A stretch of DNA of 64,000 bases, taken from the NCBI GenBank assembly GCA_033239525.1, contig BSYO01000019.1, forward strand, positions 6,391,087-6,455,086. Reading direction: 5' to 3'. How positions within the stretch are numbered: the first letter of the stretch is position 1; every line of letters begins with the position of its first letter. Positions 10,038 to 19,846 of this stretch are shown piece by piece. The notes below the pieces were generated by a model that had not been told where the DNA came from, ran no database searches, and saw only the letters and a list, made by a program, of their open reading frames with translations. The DNA comes from Nepenthes gracilis. Lineage: Eukaryota > Streptophyta > Magnoliopsida > Caryophyllales > Nepenthaceae. Made by a program: the position numbers and the translations under genes.

Positions 10038-10686
10038 TTGGACTTATGTTTTTGAACCCTAGAAATTCTGGAGAACTAATGTGCGTGGCTCTTTGAGAAG
10101 AAAACCCTCTCATGCTTCAATATTGTTGCACATCTTGAGAAAACTCATCACTAAAAGATTGCTCTACATGTTCATAGAAGTTTTCTCACCAACTCTCTTT
10201 CACCATTGAAACTTTACCTTCTACAATTGTTGGAGACTTTGGTTCGTGAAGAAGGAGACTCGTTCGTGATTGGAAATTCAAGTGGTTCGAGGGAAGATTG
10301 ACGTGAAGACCGGAAGGAGTCAGGTTCAGTTGCCGGGCAAATCCAAGGAGTTCCTTGGTAGGGATCACGTGACGGGAGTAAGTCGGCTAGGTTAGCGCGT
10401 CGTTACCACCCGATCTCGTAAAGTTGATTTTCATAGTGCATTGCTTCCCGGCCGTTGAAGCCCGGAGTGTTTTTCTCGATACCGTGGGTATCGAATTTTA
10501 CTTCGTCACCAAAAAAATTGTGTCTTTATCTCTATTGCTTGTCATTATTATATTGTCATGATTGTTAGTCTCAGATGCATCTAGTGTTAAATATCTTTTA
10601 CGTGTATTAGATATTTATTATTTATTGTTGCTTCCGCTATATTTTTAACGGGGTCGAAACACGTTAGCACGAAACGTGCTTTTTCA

Positions 10687-11040
10687 ATACTAATAACTAA
10701 TGCGGCAACATCTTTGCCAAACAAAGAGTGTCTCACCAACGATTCTAGGTGGGACCCAGTAGGGTCATGGGCAAATGTAGAAATGACCTCAGAGCAAACC
10801 ATAAGAATACAAGCTCCCTTATTATTTTCAGTTACATCCTCAACAAGGTGGAGCATAATGCCGCCTACATATCAACCTTGTTGGAAAATCATGAACTGAT
10901 TAACTGATGGTTGTCGACCTAAGAGATTCATAGGACGGTTGCCTACACCAGACATAACTACTCTTATGGCGGTACAAGATATCAAGTGTGTAATGGTGGG
11001 CTTGGGTCGACCCCATTCTTTGATGACCTTTAAAGTTGCC
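10687..11040 (-). pseudogene. Type III PKS pseudogene fragment (exon 2 piece)
   Basis: Read on the minus strand this aligns, with shifts, to residues of about 109-225 of the intact PKS at 13848-15412: KEWG...PTITHLI, FQQG...YVGG, AENNKGA-like TENNKGA, VCSEV, then SLFG and AALVIS. The codon for the catalytic cysteine (equivalent to Cys164) is TGA (complement at 10872-10874); the intact gene has TGC. Further damage includes altered CTTTG and GDGAAA motifs and frame disturbance around 10930-10980. The 3' part of the coding region is missing because the Sirevirus lies there; any remaining part should be left of the window, beyond the tandem's far end. This is a decayed duplicate of the neighbouring gene. 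Confidence 0.85.
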
Positions 11041-11790
11041 GCTTTGAAAAATGCTAACCAATTGACTGTTTCTTTCTATGGAGTTGACAAAAACATAGAA
11101 ATTGTCAATTAGGTAACAATTCATGCGATCCAATTGTATTTTCACTCAATATCATGTTGATTTTATATTATGCCAAATTATAGAAAATGTAGTTCGGTAT
11201 ACAAAACTCATAACATATATGTAATTCGAAAAAGAGTTGAATCCTTCAAGGGCTTACATTGCAACCTCCCTTTGGCTAGTAGGGCAATGGGGGATCCTTC
11301 CCTTGTGTGGAAAAATGTGTTTGGTTGAATGAACATCTTAAAAAATAGTTGGCATTCATAGTATTAAAAGAAGGCTAAACAATCGACTCTTCTTTTTCTA
11401 CGGGATGATGGGAACTTAGAAACTACAATTCAGGTACTTATTGAATTGAGTTTTCATTCAGTAAGTTTTTATTCAGTATTATGTTAATTTTAATTTATGT
11501 TGTAATATATAAAAATTATTTAATATATAAAATTCTTATTATGTACAAAATTTATAAAAAAAAAGTTGAATTTATTTTAACTCTGTTGGAGTCTTCCCTT
11601 CCGATCTCTCTTTTAGTAAGGCAATAGGGAAACTACCCTAGTGTGGGACCATATTCAACCGACCCTTTTTTGGATGATGGATACATGGTGATTATAATGA
11701 AGGTATCAATTTGTGCAATTTGTGTTATCTAATTATATTTTTCTTAACAATACGACGACTTTAGTTAGATTATAAGAAAAATGTAGCAAA
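11041..11790 (+). repeat. Three diverged repeat units of unknown origin
   Basis: A motif resembling 'CNAACNATTGACTNTTC...TTTNTATGGAGNTG' followed by an A-rich end and a GTA recurs near 11060-11115, 11378-11440 and 11668-11708. The two downstream copies are preceded by a second shared block (GTAGGGCAATGGGGGATCC near 11278; GTAAGGCAATAGGGAAACT near 11617). Each unit is followed by T-rich sequence with TATTATGTT. They look like decayed, exon-like repeated units, each with stops. I do not recognise the family. Confidence 0.35.
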
Positions 11791-12272
11791 ATATATGAAA
11801 CATTTGCTATGTGTAGAACTTGAAGAAGAATCAGATTCGGTCTGGCTCTATAGAGGGTTTATCTGGTATTATGAAAGGAAATGTTTTCACGATTTGAACA
11901 CTTAGACCAAAATTTTAATTATGTAAGATGCTTATTTTTCAAACTATATTTAATTTAATTTTGAATAACAAATTAATAATTCATGTTGTGTCAATTTTGT
12001 GTGTTGAAATTGTGTTATATTATATTATGTTTTATTTAGGCTTCTCTTAGGGTTTTTTGGTATTATAATTATGGTAACTTGTGATTTTAAAATTTCCAAA
12101 GATTGGACCAATCAACTTCGTTGAGTTGGAATTTGAAAGGATTTGTGATTTCCAATGGCTGGATAATTAAAACTTTAATGATATCTCAGAAATTAATCTA
12201 AATAAGATATTAGTTTGTCACACCAAATCGTAAGATCCTCTTGGTTCCTTATTTTAAAATTATTATTATTAT
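11791..12272. other. AT-rich spacer, nothing recognised
   Basis: Low-complexity AT-rich DNA with short T and A runs, ending in an ATT repeat (about 12257-12272) that supplies the target site of the neighbouring solo LTR. No ORF or RNA gene seen. Confidence 0.4.
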
Positions 12273-13308
12273 TGATGCGTCTTTGGATCCGAATTTCGAA
12301 TAGATTCGGGTTAATCCGTTTGTCCTGGTTTCTGCTTCTTTCACTGAATTGGGATCCTGCACACCACTAAAACAAACATAGGAGGTCAGTGCGTCGGCGA
12401 AAAGTTGTCCTACCGAAAACACTCCGACGCTCAAGTCAGTAAACAGTCTTCGAAATCTGTGGAGGTAACTGGAATTGAGAATTGAAAGAGAGAGTGCAAG
12501 AGTGTGTGGATCTCCCAATGAAAGAGATGCAATACCGTCTTCTTGAATTTGGATGGTGGGAAGGCAGTAAACGGCTGTAAGAAGCGCGTTTATAAGCCTT
12601 GGGTTTTCTGAGTGTCAGCAGAGAGCAGAAAGTTGTATGTCTGTATCTTAGTTATCGTTGCGGGCGTTGTGTGTGTAAAACTTTGCATGCCCTGAATGAG
12701 GATTCTAGGACTTACTTAAAGGGTGATGAGGTAATCTTCTTTAGTTGGAAGGTGTGATCCCCTGCATCATTTTGGATGACCTTCCTTCTACTGGGAGCGT
12801 AAGTTGCCAAACTTGTTGAGATTGCTTCCCTTCGTCGCGGTCAACGGCTTTTCAAATTGCTCACCTTTCTTCCATACCTTCTACCGTTGGAGTACCCCAA
12901 TTGGCAAGTGATTGAAAAAATCTGGCGTCTTCTTTATGGAAAGGGCGTTGATTTTGTCAATACTCTTTTTGGGTACTGGTTGAGTTCGTGAAATGTGTTG
13001 AAAGAACCGTTGCTGGTCGTTTGCTGGATTGTGAGCTCAAGTGGGTTAGGCCCTTGAAAAACCTTTTTATTTTTGGCTTGTTGTTACAGTGATTTCGATC
13101 AATGCTCGGGTTGACCGTTCTGGGCGTGAGTTGCCCGCCCGCCTGTGTCTTAGTCGGTTAACGCTGGCGTTGACCGTTGGGAGAGCGTTTGGGCCTTTCA
13201 GGATTTGGGCCTTCATCTCCTGTTGAGCCCACGTTGGAGTTGGTCATCCAACAGGCTATTTGGGCCTTCTTTGACCGATGGGTCAGTCCAGTTATGGTAT
13301 ACCCATCA
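12273..13308 (-). repeat. Solo gypsy LTR with 5-bp target duplication
   Basis: 1036 bp bounded by TGATG...CATCA and flanked by identical ATTAT on both sides (12268-12272 and 13309-13313). It contains the block CACTCCGACGCTCAAGTCAG near 12415, also present (one or two changes) in the LTR at 20392-21247, where a primer site fixes the minus orientation; this LTR is therefore minus as well. No primer site, purine tract or coding part is attached, so it is a product of LTR-LTR recombination. It is more GC-rich than its surroundings and ends 540 bp from the PKS stop codon. Confidence 0.78.
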
Positions 13309-13313
13309 ATTAT

Positions 13314-13784
13314 TATTTTAAAAATTATAATTTGTAGTATCTGTAATCTGTTTATCAATTTTATATAAGATGAATAGTATGAATAAATAGATAAAATGTC
13401 AAATTACTTAATTTTTTTTAATAATATGTAACGGGCATTTTCTTAATCTATTATTAGGCAATTTTATATTTTTTTCAGTTTTTTGAATTAACTTAGATAC
13501 CCATTTTTTTAATTTTAATTTTACTTTTTTATAATTTTGAAAATACTTATGTGCCTATGCTTATAAAATTTTCTATAAATTAAGTATTTTAAATCAATAT
13601 AGTAGGTTAACAAAATAATATTGATTTACAAGATTAAAACAATCATAAAAAAATGAAAGAATACATATTTTGATCTCAAAAACATGAACAACAAATCCAC
13701 AAACCATTTTGTTTTTGTTTTTTATCATAATAGATATTTTATCATAAAGATAAAGCTTAAATTGCGTTTACACGAACTAGAAAG
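13314..13784. other. AT-rich 3' flank of the PKS gene
   Basis: Homopolymer-rich AT sequence between the solo LTR and the PKS poly(A) signal; no feature seen. Confidence 0.4.
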
Positions 13785-13790
13785 TTTATT
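13785..13790 (-). terminator. Candidate poly(A) signal of the PKS gene
   Basis: AATAAA on the minus strand, about 58 bases after the PKS stop codon, followed by AT-rich sequence. A position and sequence call only. Confidence 0.4.
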
Positions 13791-13847
13791 TTGCGTCCAT
13801 CTCATAAGATCAGAACAAAATCATATCATACTGCAAGATATCGATGG

Positions 13848-15412
13848 CTAGCAGCTTGATTGGCCGCAGAGGGGGAGACTACGCAACACAACAGTCTCAA
13901 TGGTAAGGCCAGCTCCAAAACCGAGCAAGACGCCCCATTCTAACCCTTCTCCGGTGGTTGCCTTTTCTTCCTCTATCGACCTTCTCCTCATCTCGTCTAG
14001 AATATACAGAACTGTTGCACTCGTCATGTTTCCGTACTCACTTAGAATATGCCGAGTAGCCTTGAGTTTCTGCTTCTGTAAACCAAGTTTTGACTCGATT
14101 TTATCGAGAATTGCTCGACCTCCTGGATGCACAACCCAAAATATGGAGTTCCAATCGGTAATCCCAAAAGGAGAGAAGGCATCAGCTAAGACATCCTCTA
14201 TGTTTTTGGAAATCAAAGCCGGAAGCTCTTTTGATAACTGAAGAGCGTGGCCAACTTCACGCAAGTGTAAAGCCATTGCAGTCTCCGTATTGGGCAAAGT
14301 TGTTTGTGCTGCTGAAATAAGTTCGAACAAGGGTTTTTCACAGGACTCCTTTGGGTTGGCTCCAACAATTAATGCAGCGGCACCGTCGCCGAACAAAGAT
14401 AGCCCCACCATTGAACCCAGATGAGGCTCAGAAGGGCCATGGAAAAAGATAGAAGTAATCTCGCAGCAAACCACGAGAACACGAGCTCCCTCATTGTTTT
14501 CAGCTACGTCCTTAGCAAGGCGTAAGGCAGTGCCGCCTGCATAGCAACCTTGATAATAAAACATGAATCGGTTTATCGACTGTTGGAGATCAAGAAGCTT
14601 AGCGAGTCGAAGGTCTGCACCAGGCATTTCGACTCCTGTGGTCGTACAAAATATCAAGTGCGTGATGGTGGACTTAGGTTGACCCCATTCTTTGATGGCC
14701 TTCAAAGCCGCCTCCTTGCCTAGCTTCGGTACTTCCTCTACTGCCATATTTTGTCGGATGTCTAGAGATGGGGCTGTGCCACTACAAAGGCACGGGTTCT
14801 GCTTGAGGATTTCTTCGCTCATGTATCCATAACGCCTTTTAATCATAGTATTGCTACCTGCAGATGAGATCAACCATGAACAATCAATTTACATTATAAG
14901 ATCATAGTCAATTTCAATCAACTGACCGTTATTAACTTTTATTTTGAGCTATGACCCTCTTATTCAAATATTTAATGGGTAGGCTGCAACGGTTTAGTGC
15001 GGTTGGTACAAACAATTTAGATCTCGATGCTGAAGATTTATGAGTTTGATTTCTATTAAAGCTTGTCCGAATTTACCTTGCAGTTGACATTTATGGGTGA
15101 AATGATTCACACTATGTTTGTTTCAAGCTCGTAAGATAGAGGCTAAAAGTTCTTTGTTCATCAAACCCAGATGAATCATCGATAATGAATTAAATATAAA
15201 AATATAGCGAAAAGTAAAGAGGTGGAGGAATTACACATCTGCTTAAAAATTTTCTTCAAATCGGTCATATACTCGGAGTTCGTTACACGGAAGTACAAGT
15301 CCGGATAGTCGGCTTGATTGACAATGTTGGTTGGGGTTGCAGTGCCGATAGCTAGGACTGTGGCCGGTCCACCGGCTCTCTTGGTCTTGAAAACTTGCTC
15401 CTTAGTTTCCAT
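13848..15412 (-). CDS. Type III polyketide synthase (chalcone synthase superfamily), two exons
   Basis: Exon 1 is 15412-15235 (ATG at 15412), intron 15234-14858 (377 bp, GT-AG), exon 2 14857-13848 (TAG). The intron splits the Cys60 codon (T/GT), the conserved position in plant CHS-like genes. The product is 395 aa, the usual length, and its numbering coincides with alfalfa CHS2. The catalytic triad is intact: Cys164 (YQGCYAGG), His303 (WVVHPGG), Asn336 (SEYGNM). Phe215, Gly211, Gly216, Met137 and Thr194 are kept. Unusual positions: Thr197 is Phe, Gly256 is Leu, Ser338 is Thr, Phe265 is Leu, Ser133 is Thr, and the GFGPG loop is GFGAG. CoA-contact positions 55, 58 and 62 are Ile, Gln, Asn instead of Lys, Arg, Lys. 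It should condense malonyl-CoA onto a starter CoA in the cytosol. The cavity pattern argues against chalcone synthase and towards pyrone or chromone-type products; the exact product cannot be told. Confidence 0.93.
14985..15140 (+). repeat. Possible tRNA-derived SINE relic inside the PKS intron
   Basis: A box-A-like sequence (TAGTGCGGTTGGTAC, 14995-15009) is followed about 35 bases later by a box-B-like sequence (GAGTTTGATTTC, 15042-15053), the spacing of an internal pol III promoter. The 3' limit is uncertain and no A-tail or target duplication was resolved. It is antisense to the PKS gene and makes up about 40% of the intron. Confidence 0.35.
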
Positions 15413-15510
15413 ATTTTTGGTTACCCTTTAAAATATGATCTCCTATGAGGTGGTGTTGGGTTATGTGGGAAAATGTGTTTGGATGAGAGTTTGATTTGAG
15501 AAGCATTGGC

Positions 15511-15519
15511 AATTTATAG
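15511..15519 (-). promoter_or_regulatory. Candidate TATA box of the PKS gene
   Basis: Minus-strand CTATAAATT about 100 bases upstream of the ATG, which would give a 5' UTR of roughly 70 bases. No other promoter element is called. Confidence 0.5.
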
Positions 15520-15559
15520 AGGGGAAAAGGCCGACCGATATTAATATTTTAAAACTGAG

Positions 15560-16559
15560 AAGGCTGATTTTCAAAAAAAAAAAAAGCTGCCCAAAAATAT
15601 TTTAAATGATATGTATAGAGAAAAAATTATCTATAAATTAATATTTTAGGTCTAGTCAATTACTCGGGCCAAAACCCTATTAGTAGTTGGTTATCGTGCA
15701 ATTGGATCGATTCAGACTGTATGAATCAATGGACTCGTCTATTTTAAGGTTTCCAAAATAATATTATATAAAAAATAGTAGTAAAAATAAATATAAATTT
15801 TCTGAATTAAATCAATATAAATTGAGAGCAGAATAAAAAATATAAAAATTGATATATATATTTTTTACCATTATTTTATCCACATAATACTTTGTCTATA
15901 TATATATAATATATAAGTCAATTTGAAAATATTATCCTACGGACCACCTAAAAAGTTGTTTTTAAAGCCCAACAAGTATTAAAAAAAAACTAAAAAAAAT
16001 ATTTTTATTTTTTATCATGTAGCTGATCTAAGGATTTAAGGTTCATTTTTTAGTCTAAATATTTTATAGAATTTAATTTTTAGGAGTAAGCTAAGAATTG
16101 GAATTTCTCTAAAAGATTCTTTAAATCTATTTATAAAATTTTTTTCTAATAGTTTTTTTTTATTGGAGTTTATCCTGAAATATGAAAAAATAAAAAACTC
16201 TAAATGCAAGTTATAAAGTATTTGTTATGCTTTTTATAAAGTTTTTTCAGAAAAAAATTATAATTTCTAATATCTTTCCATAGAATTTCTGAAGTACTTT
16301 TTAAAAAATAAAATTAAATTGGTCAAGAATTGTAATATTTGATATTTTATTTGTATTTATGACGTCATTAATATATATATTAGGTTAATTTTAAAAATAA
16401 TTATATAATAAAATTAAAAAAAAAAATTTAAAAAGAATTAGGCCTAGGGTCTGATTGACACTTATTTCTATGCTCATGCATATTTCAAGTAATAGTAGTA
16501 TGCATAATAGGCATCTATGGGCTACTCATGCATAGTTTAAATAGTATAGTCACGTGTGA
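15560..16559. other. AT-rich upstream flank of the PKS gene
   Basis: Very AT-rich with many homopolymers; no ORF. Any distal promoter elements of the PKS gene would be here, but none is recognisable by eye. Confidence 0.4.
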
Positions 16560-17056
16560 GGTGTGTCTTTATTGACACTTGTGCACAAGCTATTGGAGCC
16601 TTCTCTTTCTTATCCTCTCTCTTCTCATCGTCTCTCTCTTCTTCTCAAAATTGCCGTGGAAATAATGATTTTTGAGCGTAGGTCCTTATACACCTAGCTG
16701 GCACTCGAGTCCGAGTTGAGCGCATATCTAGCGGAAAGGTTCTACTATTGGTGTCTCAAGCACGAGTGGGCCTTAAGTGGGTAGGTTCTAGATTTTGTGC
16801 CTACAGCAAGCCTAGTGTGCATGCATTCGCATTTTTACATTGATGGAGCGTATCGAGCGTGCCTCGAGCGCCTTGTGGCCATACTTTCATGATTCTGTGC
16901 TTAAGGAGTCCCTCGATCCTGCATTCAACGTGTGAGACATCTGTGCCCATATTTTGACTATTTGAATCAGTATCTCATATTTTTTAACATTAATTTTAAT
17001 TATATTAGTTTAAATAATTATGAATAATATAATTTAGAAACTTGACAGAAATTACA
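16560..17056 (-). repeat. Truncated chromovirus LTR, minus strand
   Basis: On the minus strand it begins TGTAATTTCTGTCAAG and then a block (TTTCTAAATTATATTATTC) that matches the start of the LTRs at 30348 and 46510. It continues into a CpG/CTCGAG-rich segment (about 16690-16930) and a GA-rich stretch (about 16590-16640). The far end is indistinct. It directly follows the chromodomain relic, so it is the 3' LTR of that element, with the purine tract deleted. Confidence 0.55.
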
Positions 17057-17061
17057 TAACT

Positions 17062-17488
17062 TAATGAAGAAATAAGTGTAAGTACTTGTCCCAAATTTTA
17101 TTTTCTTGCTTCCACATGACCTCTTAATACGAGTGATTCCTATATAAAATTTTGACCAATGGAATAGTCTTTGTCCGAAATACCTAATCTCTAAGGCCCA
17201 AAATTTGAATCGGTTCCTTGATGTATGTCAAATCTTCATTGATCGTTAGTGGTTCATATTTAATGATATGCATTGGGTAATAGACATACTTTCAGAGTAT
17301 CAACACGTATAAAACGTTGTGCACTTCTTTCAAATTTGGCAGTAAAGCCAAATGATAGGCCACTTCACCAATCTTTTCTAAAATCTTGAAAGGTCAAATA
17401 AACCTCAGTTTTAATTTTTCTTTTATCTCAAATCTTGAGATTCCCTTCGATGGTAATATCTTTAAAAATATATAATCTTCGACTTCGA
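17062..17488 (-). pseudogene. Chromovirus (Tekay/Del-like) integrase C-terminus and chromodomain relic
   Basis: The minus-strand translation reads as the end of a gypsy polyprotein. It has RFEIKEKLKLRFI-PFKIL (integrase C-terminal 'GKL.PRFIGPF' block), VAYHLALLPNL, a 'VFHVSMLRKY'-like segment, PMHIIKYEPL, then a chromodomain-like VKILYRNHS...EVMWKQENKIW and a stop. At least three in-frame stops are present. It is followed within about 10 bases by the LTR at 17056. Confidence 0.75.
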
Positions 17489-18401
17489 ATATGACAACCT
17501 GGACTTGAGTCCTCGGTGGCTTGGACTGACCCTGCAAAAGATCCTCTAATAATCAAATATCATTAATCTATAAAGATCATCATAAATTTATCATTAAATA
17601 AATATCTATAACAATAATAAACTATTTGAAATAAAGATATCTATAATATCAAGTTTCTAAAAATACAGTCTCGATAAATAATTAAAGGCTAATGAACTAA
17701 TAAATAATCTCAAATCTCTTGTTATAAAGCCTCAAACTTTGAGATCACTTTTATCTAGAATCATCCCAGCAATACACGATTTTTTCTAATTTGATGTCAA
17801 CCTGTCTACTCTGGAGTCAAAAAAAATTTAAGGGCGAGCCAATACCTAACAAGTAAATATAATCAATAATATTGGAATGCAAATAAGTATCACGGACTAT
17901 AATAACAAATACAATAAAATTAAAAAAAAATATAATATACTAATAATTATCAAAGACTCAACGATATGTCGTATCCACGACCTAAAAGTTATAAGGACAA
18001 CTGAACATCAGGAAGGTAACATGAATTCCATCGAATTTGATCATCAACTCAATATTAATCTCCATGAACTAATAAGGTCACAATTGAGTAAGATAATAAT
18101 AATTTTACTATACAAGATAATAATAATCTCCATGGACTTTATTTTACCATAGTGAATCAAAGGCCACGTATTTATGCCATCAACGGCTAGATAAGTACCA
18201 TAAGGTTATCGGTATATATAGTATCCTCACTACTCTACAGTCATTTCATAGGCTATACCCATAGCATATTTATACCATTTATGATACCCTCGCCAATTAT
18301 ATCTATAATATTATCATTTACAATGGTTACTAGGTTATGAACGTCATTCCTCAATATTAACGACCTTAACATCTGAAATAAAATAGGTATCAAAAAAGTA
18401 T
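17489..18401. other. Degenerate AT-rich sequence, probably chromovirus interior
   Basis: It lies upstream (minus strand) of the chromodomain relic, so it may be decayed pol, but I could not read motifs with confidence. No intact ORF belongs to a gene. Confidence 0.3.
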
Positions 18402-18603
18402 TGTAATATCCTAAATTTTTATCCAATTTAATTAATATTATTATTATTTTGGGTAATTTGAGTATGATAAAAATTAATTAAATATTATAAAATTTTGAAG
18501 GATATTTAGATTAGTTGGGTTAATATTTGAAAATATTACATCTTGTTGTAGGGTATTGTAAAAAAGAAAAAGTATATATTAATAATAAAATAAAAAAGAA
18601 AAA

Positions 18604-18646
<43 letters not shown>

Positions 18647-19846
18647 TATAAAACAAAATAAAAGAAGAAGAAGAAGAATTAGGGAATGGGGGAAGGGTTT
18701 GTGGGAAGAAGAAGAGGGGAAAGAAAAGGAGAGAGAAAGTGCGTGGGAGAGAGAGAAGGAGGAAATCAAGGTTCCAAAATTTGATTCCGACTTTAAGTTA
18801 GTTAGAGAAGTGATAAATCAGGTCGAGGTAAGTGCATTCATATTCTTTTCGTTCCCTCTTTTTAATTTTTGTTCGATTTTTATTGAGTATTATTGTCCCG
18901 ATCTTCGACCCATACACATATTTTGTGAAACCCATGACTTGGGTATGAAAATTTATCAATTTGTTATCCGATTTCTTGGTTATTGATTGGTTTTTGCCTT
19001 GAAACCTAACCCCGCACTCGAATGCCTTTAACCTTCGATTTTTGGGGTTTTGCCTAAATTGGCTTTAGAATATCATTACTCATATCTTGTATATGTTAAT
19101 TTATCGATTGGATATCTAATTCGGTAGTTTAATGTGAAATTACGTCTGCCAGATTCTAACCCACGCCCGGACCTTATTTAACCAATTATTTTAAATTTTA
19201 TAAATGATTTAGCTTTAGATAATGAAAACTCATACCTTGAATATGGTTATTTACCGATTGGGTGCCCGATTTTTTAAGGTTTGTCCGATTTTGTACATAC
19301 GGGACCCAAAACTCATGTTCGGCACTGTTCACTAGAATTAATTGGGACTTTTACATGATTCAATTTTGTTTAATAGGTATTTAATCATATGTAATTGTAT
19401 ATGTTCAATTGTATATTCCAAAAACTACGTTATGTATATTTGTGAAGGAAAGTTGTCATTCGGAAGCTCTAAAATCATGTTTGGCCCGATGTGATAAGGA
19501 TTTTCTAATTGTTTCAAAGTATCATGTTAAATTATACATATATTTGAAGTCACGTGAAGATTTAAACCCACAAAAAAATGATTATCTATATCTGTTTATA
19601 AAAATTATGCAAGATATGCAAAGTATAAGGAAATGCCAGAATTTGATATATGTATGATTCGTTCTCTCAGAGTGAAAACTTTGTAAAAAATGTTTGGTGG
19701 ACTTTCTCTCAAAGAATAAAAAATCTTGAAACCTAAACCACAGATTTATATTTTAGAGGGTAGTATCTTCTAATATGTCATTGATATTATAGTGAAAATT
19801 TAAAGATTATCCTAATCGTATATTATAGTGGGTAATATTCCTTGAT
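18402..19846 (+). repeat. Truncated chromovirus LTR, plus strand
   Basis: Starts TGTAATATCC. The first 130 bases resemble the LTR at 60514, and the rest resembles the LTRs at 32956, 39010 and 41610 (GA-rich stretch 18665-18765, GGTCGAGGTAAGTGCATTC at 18821, the 'CTAACCCACGCCC' block near 19158, and GTGAAGGAAAGTTGTC near 19442). It is cut near 19846, where gypsy gag sequence begins. An ATA/AAT microsatellite occupies 18607-18648. Confidence 0.65.

Larger units (their letters stand above)
4208..10686 (+). mobile_element. Complete non-autonomous Sirevirus-like LTR retrotransposon, copy 2
   Basis: Order: 5' LTR 4208-5226, primer site 5229-5239, gag 5269-7140, leader and intron-like segment 7141-7988, second ORF 7989-9147, multiple purine tracts 9173-9286, terminal purine tract 9649-9660, 3' LTR 9661-10686; total 6479 bp. 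Gag ends just where a Sirevirus polyprotein would continue into protease and integrase; none of the pol motifs is present. Mobilisation would need pol proteins from an autonomous relative. The 3' end lies inside a PKS pseudogene. A target duplication cannot be tested because the outer left end is beyond the window. Confidence 0.85.
9661..10686 (+). repeat. Sirevirus 3' LTR (right LTR)
   Basis: About 1026 bp, TGTTAGAGAC...TTTTCA, a close match to 4208-5226 throughout. U3 is rich in CpG palindromes, the TATA box is at 10030, and the rest includes the near-perfect hairpin at 10475-10495 (one arm base differs from the central LTR). The sequence continues directly into PKS-homologous DNA at 10687. 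Confidence 0.9.

Noticed and set aside
13900..14241. Plus-strand open frame inside PKS exon 2
   Set aside because: Antisense of a conserved coding exon; no independent support.
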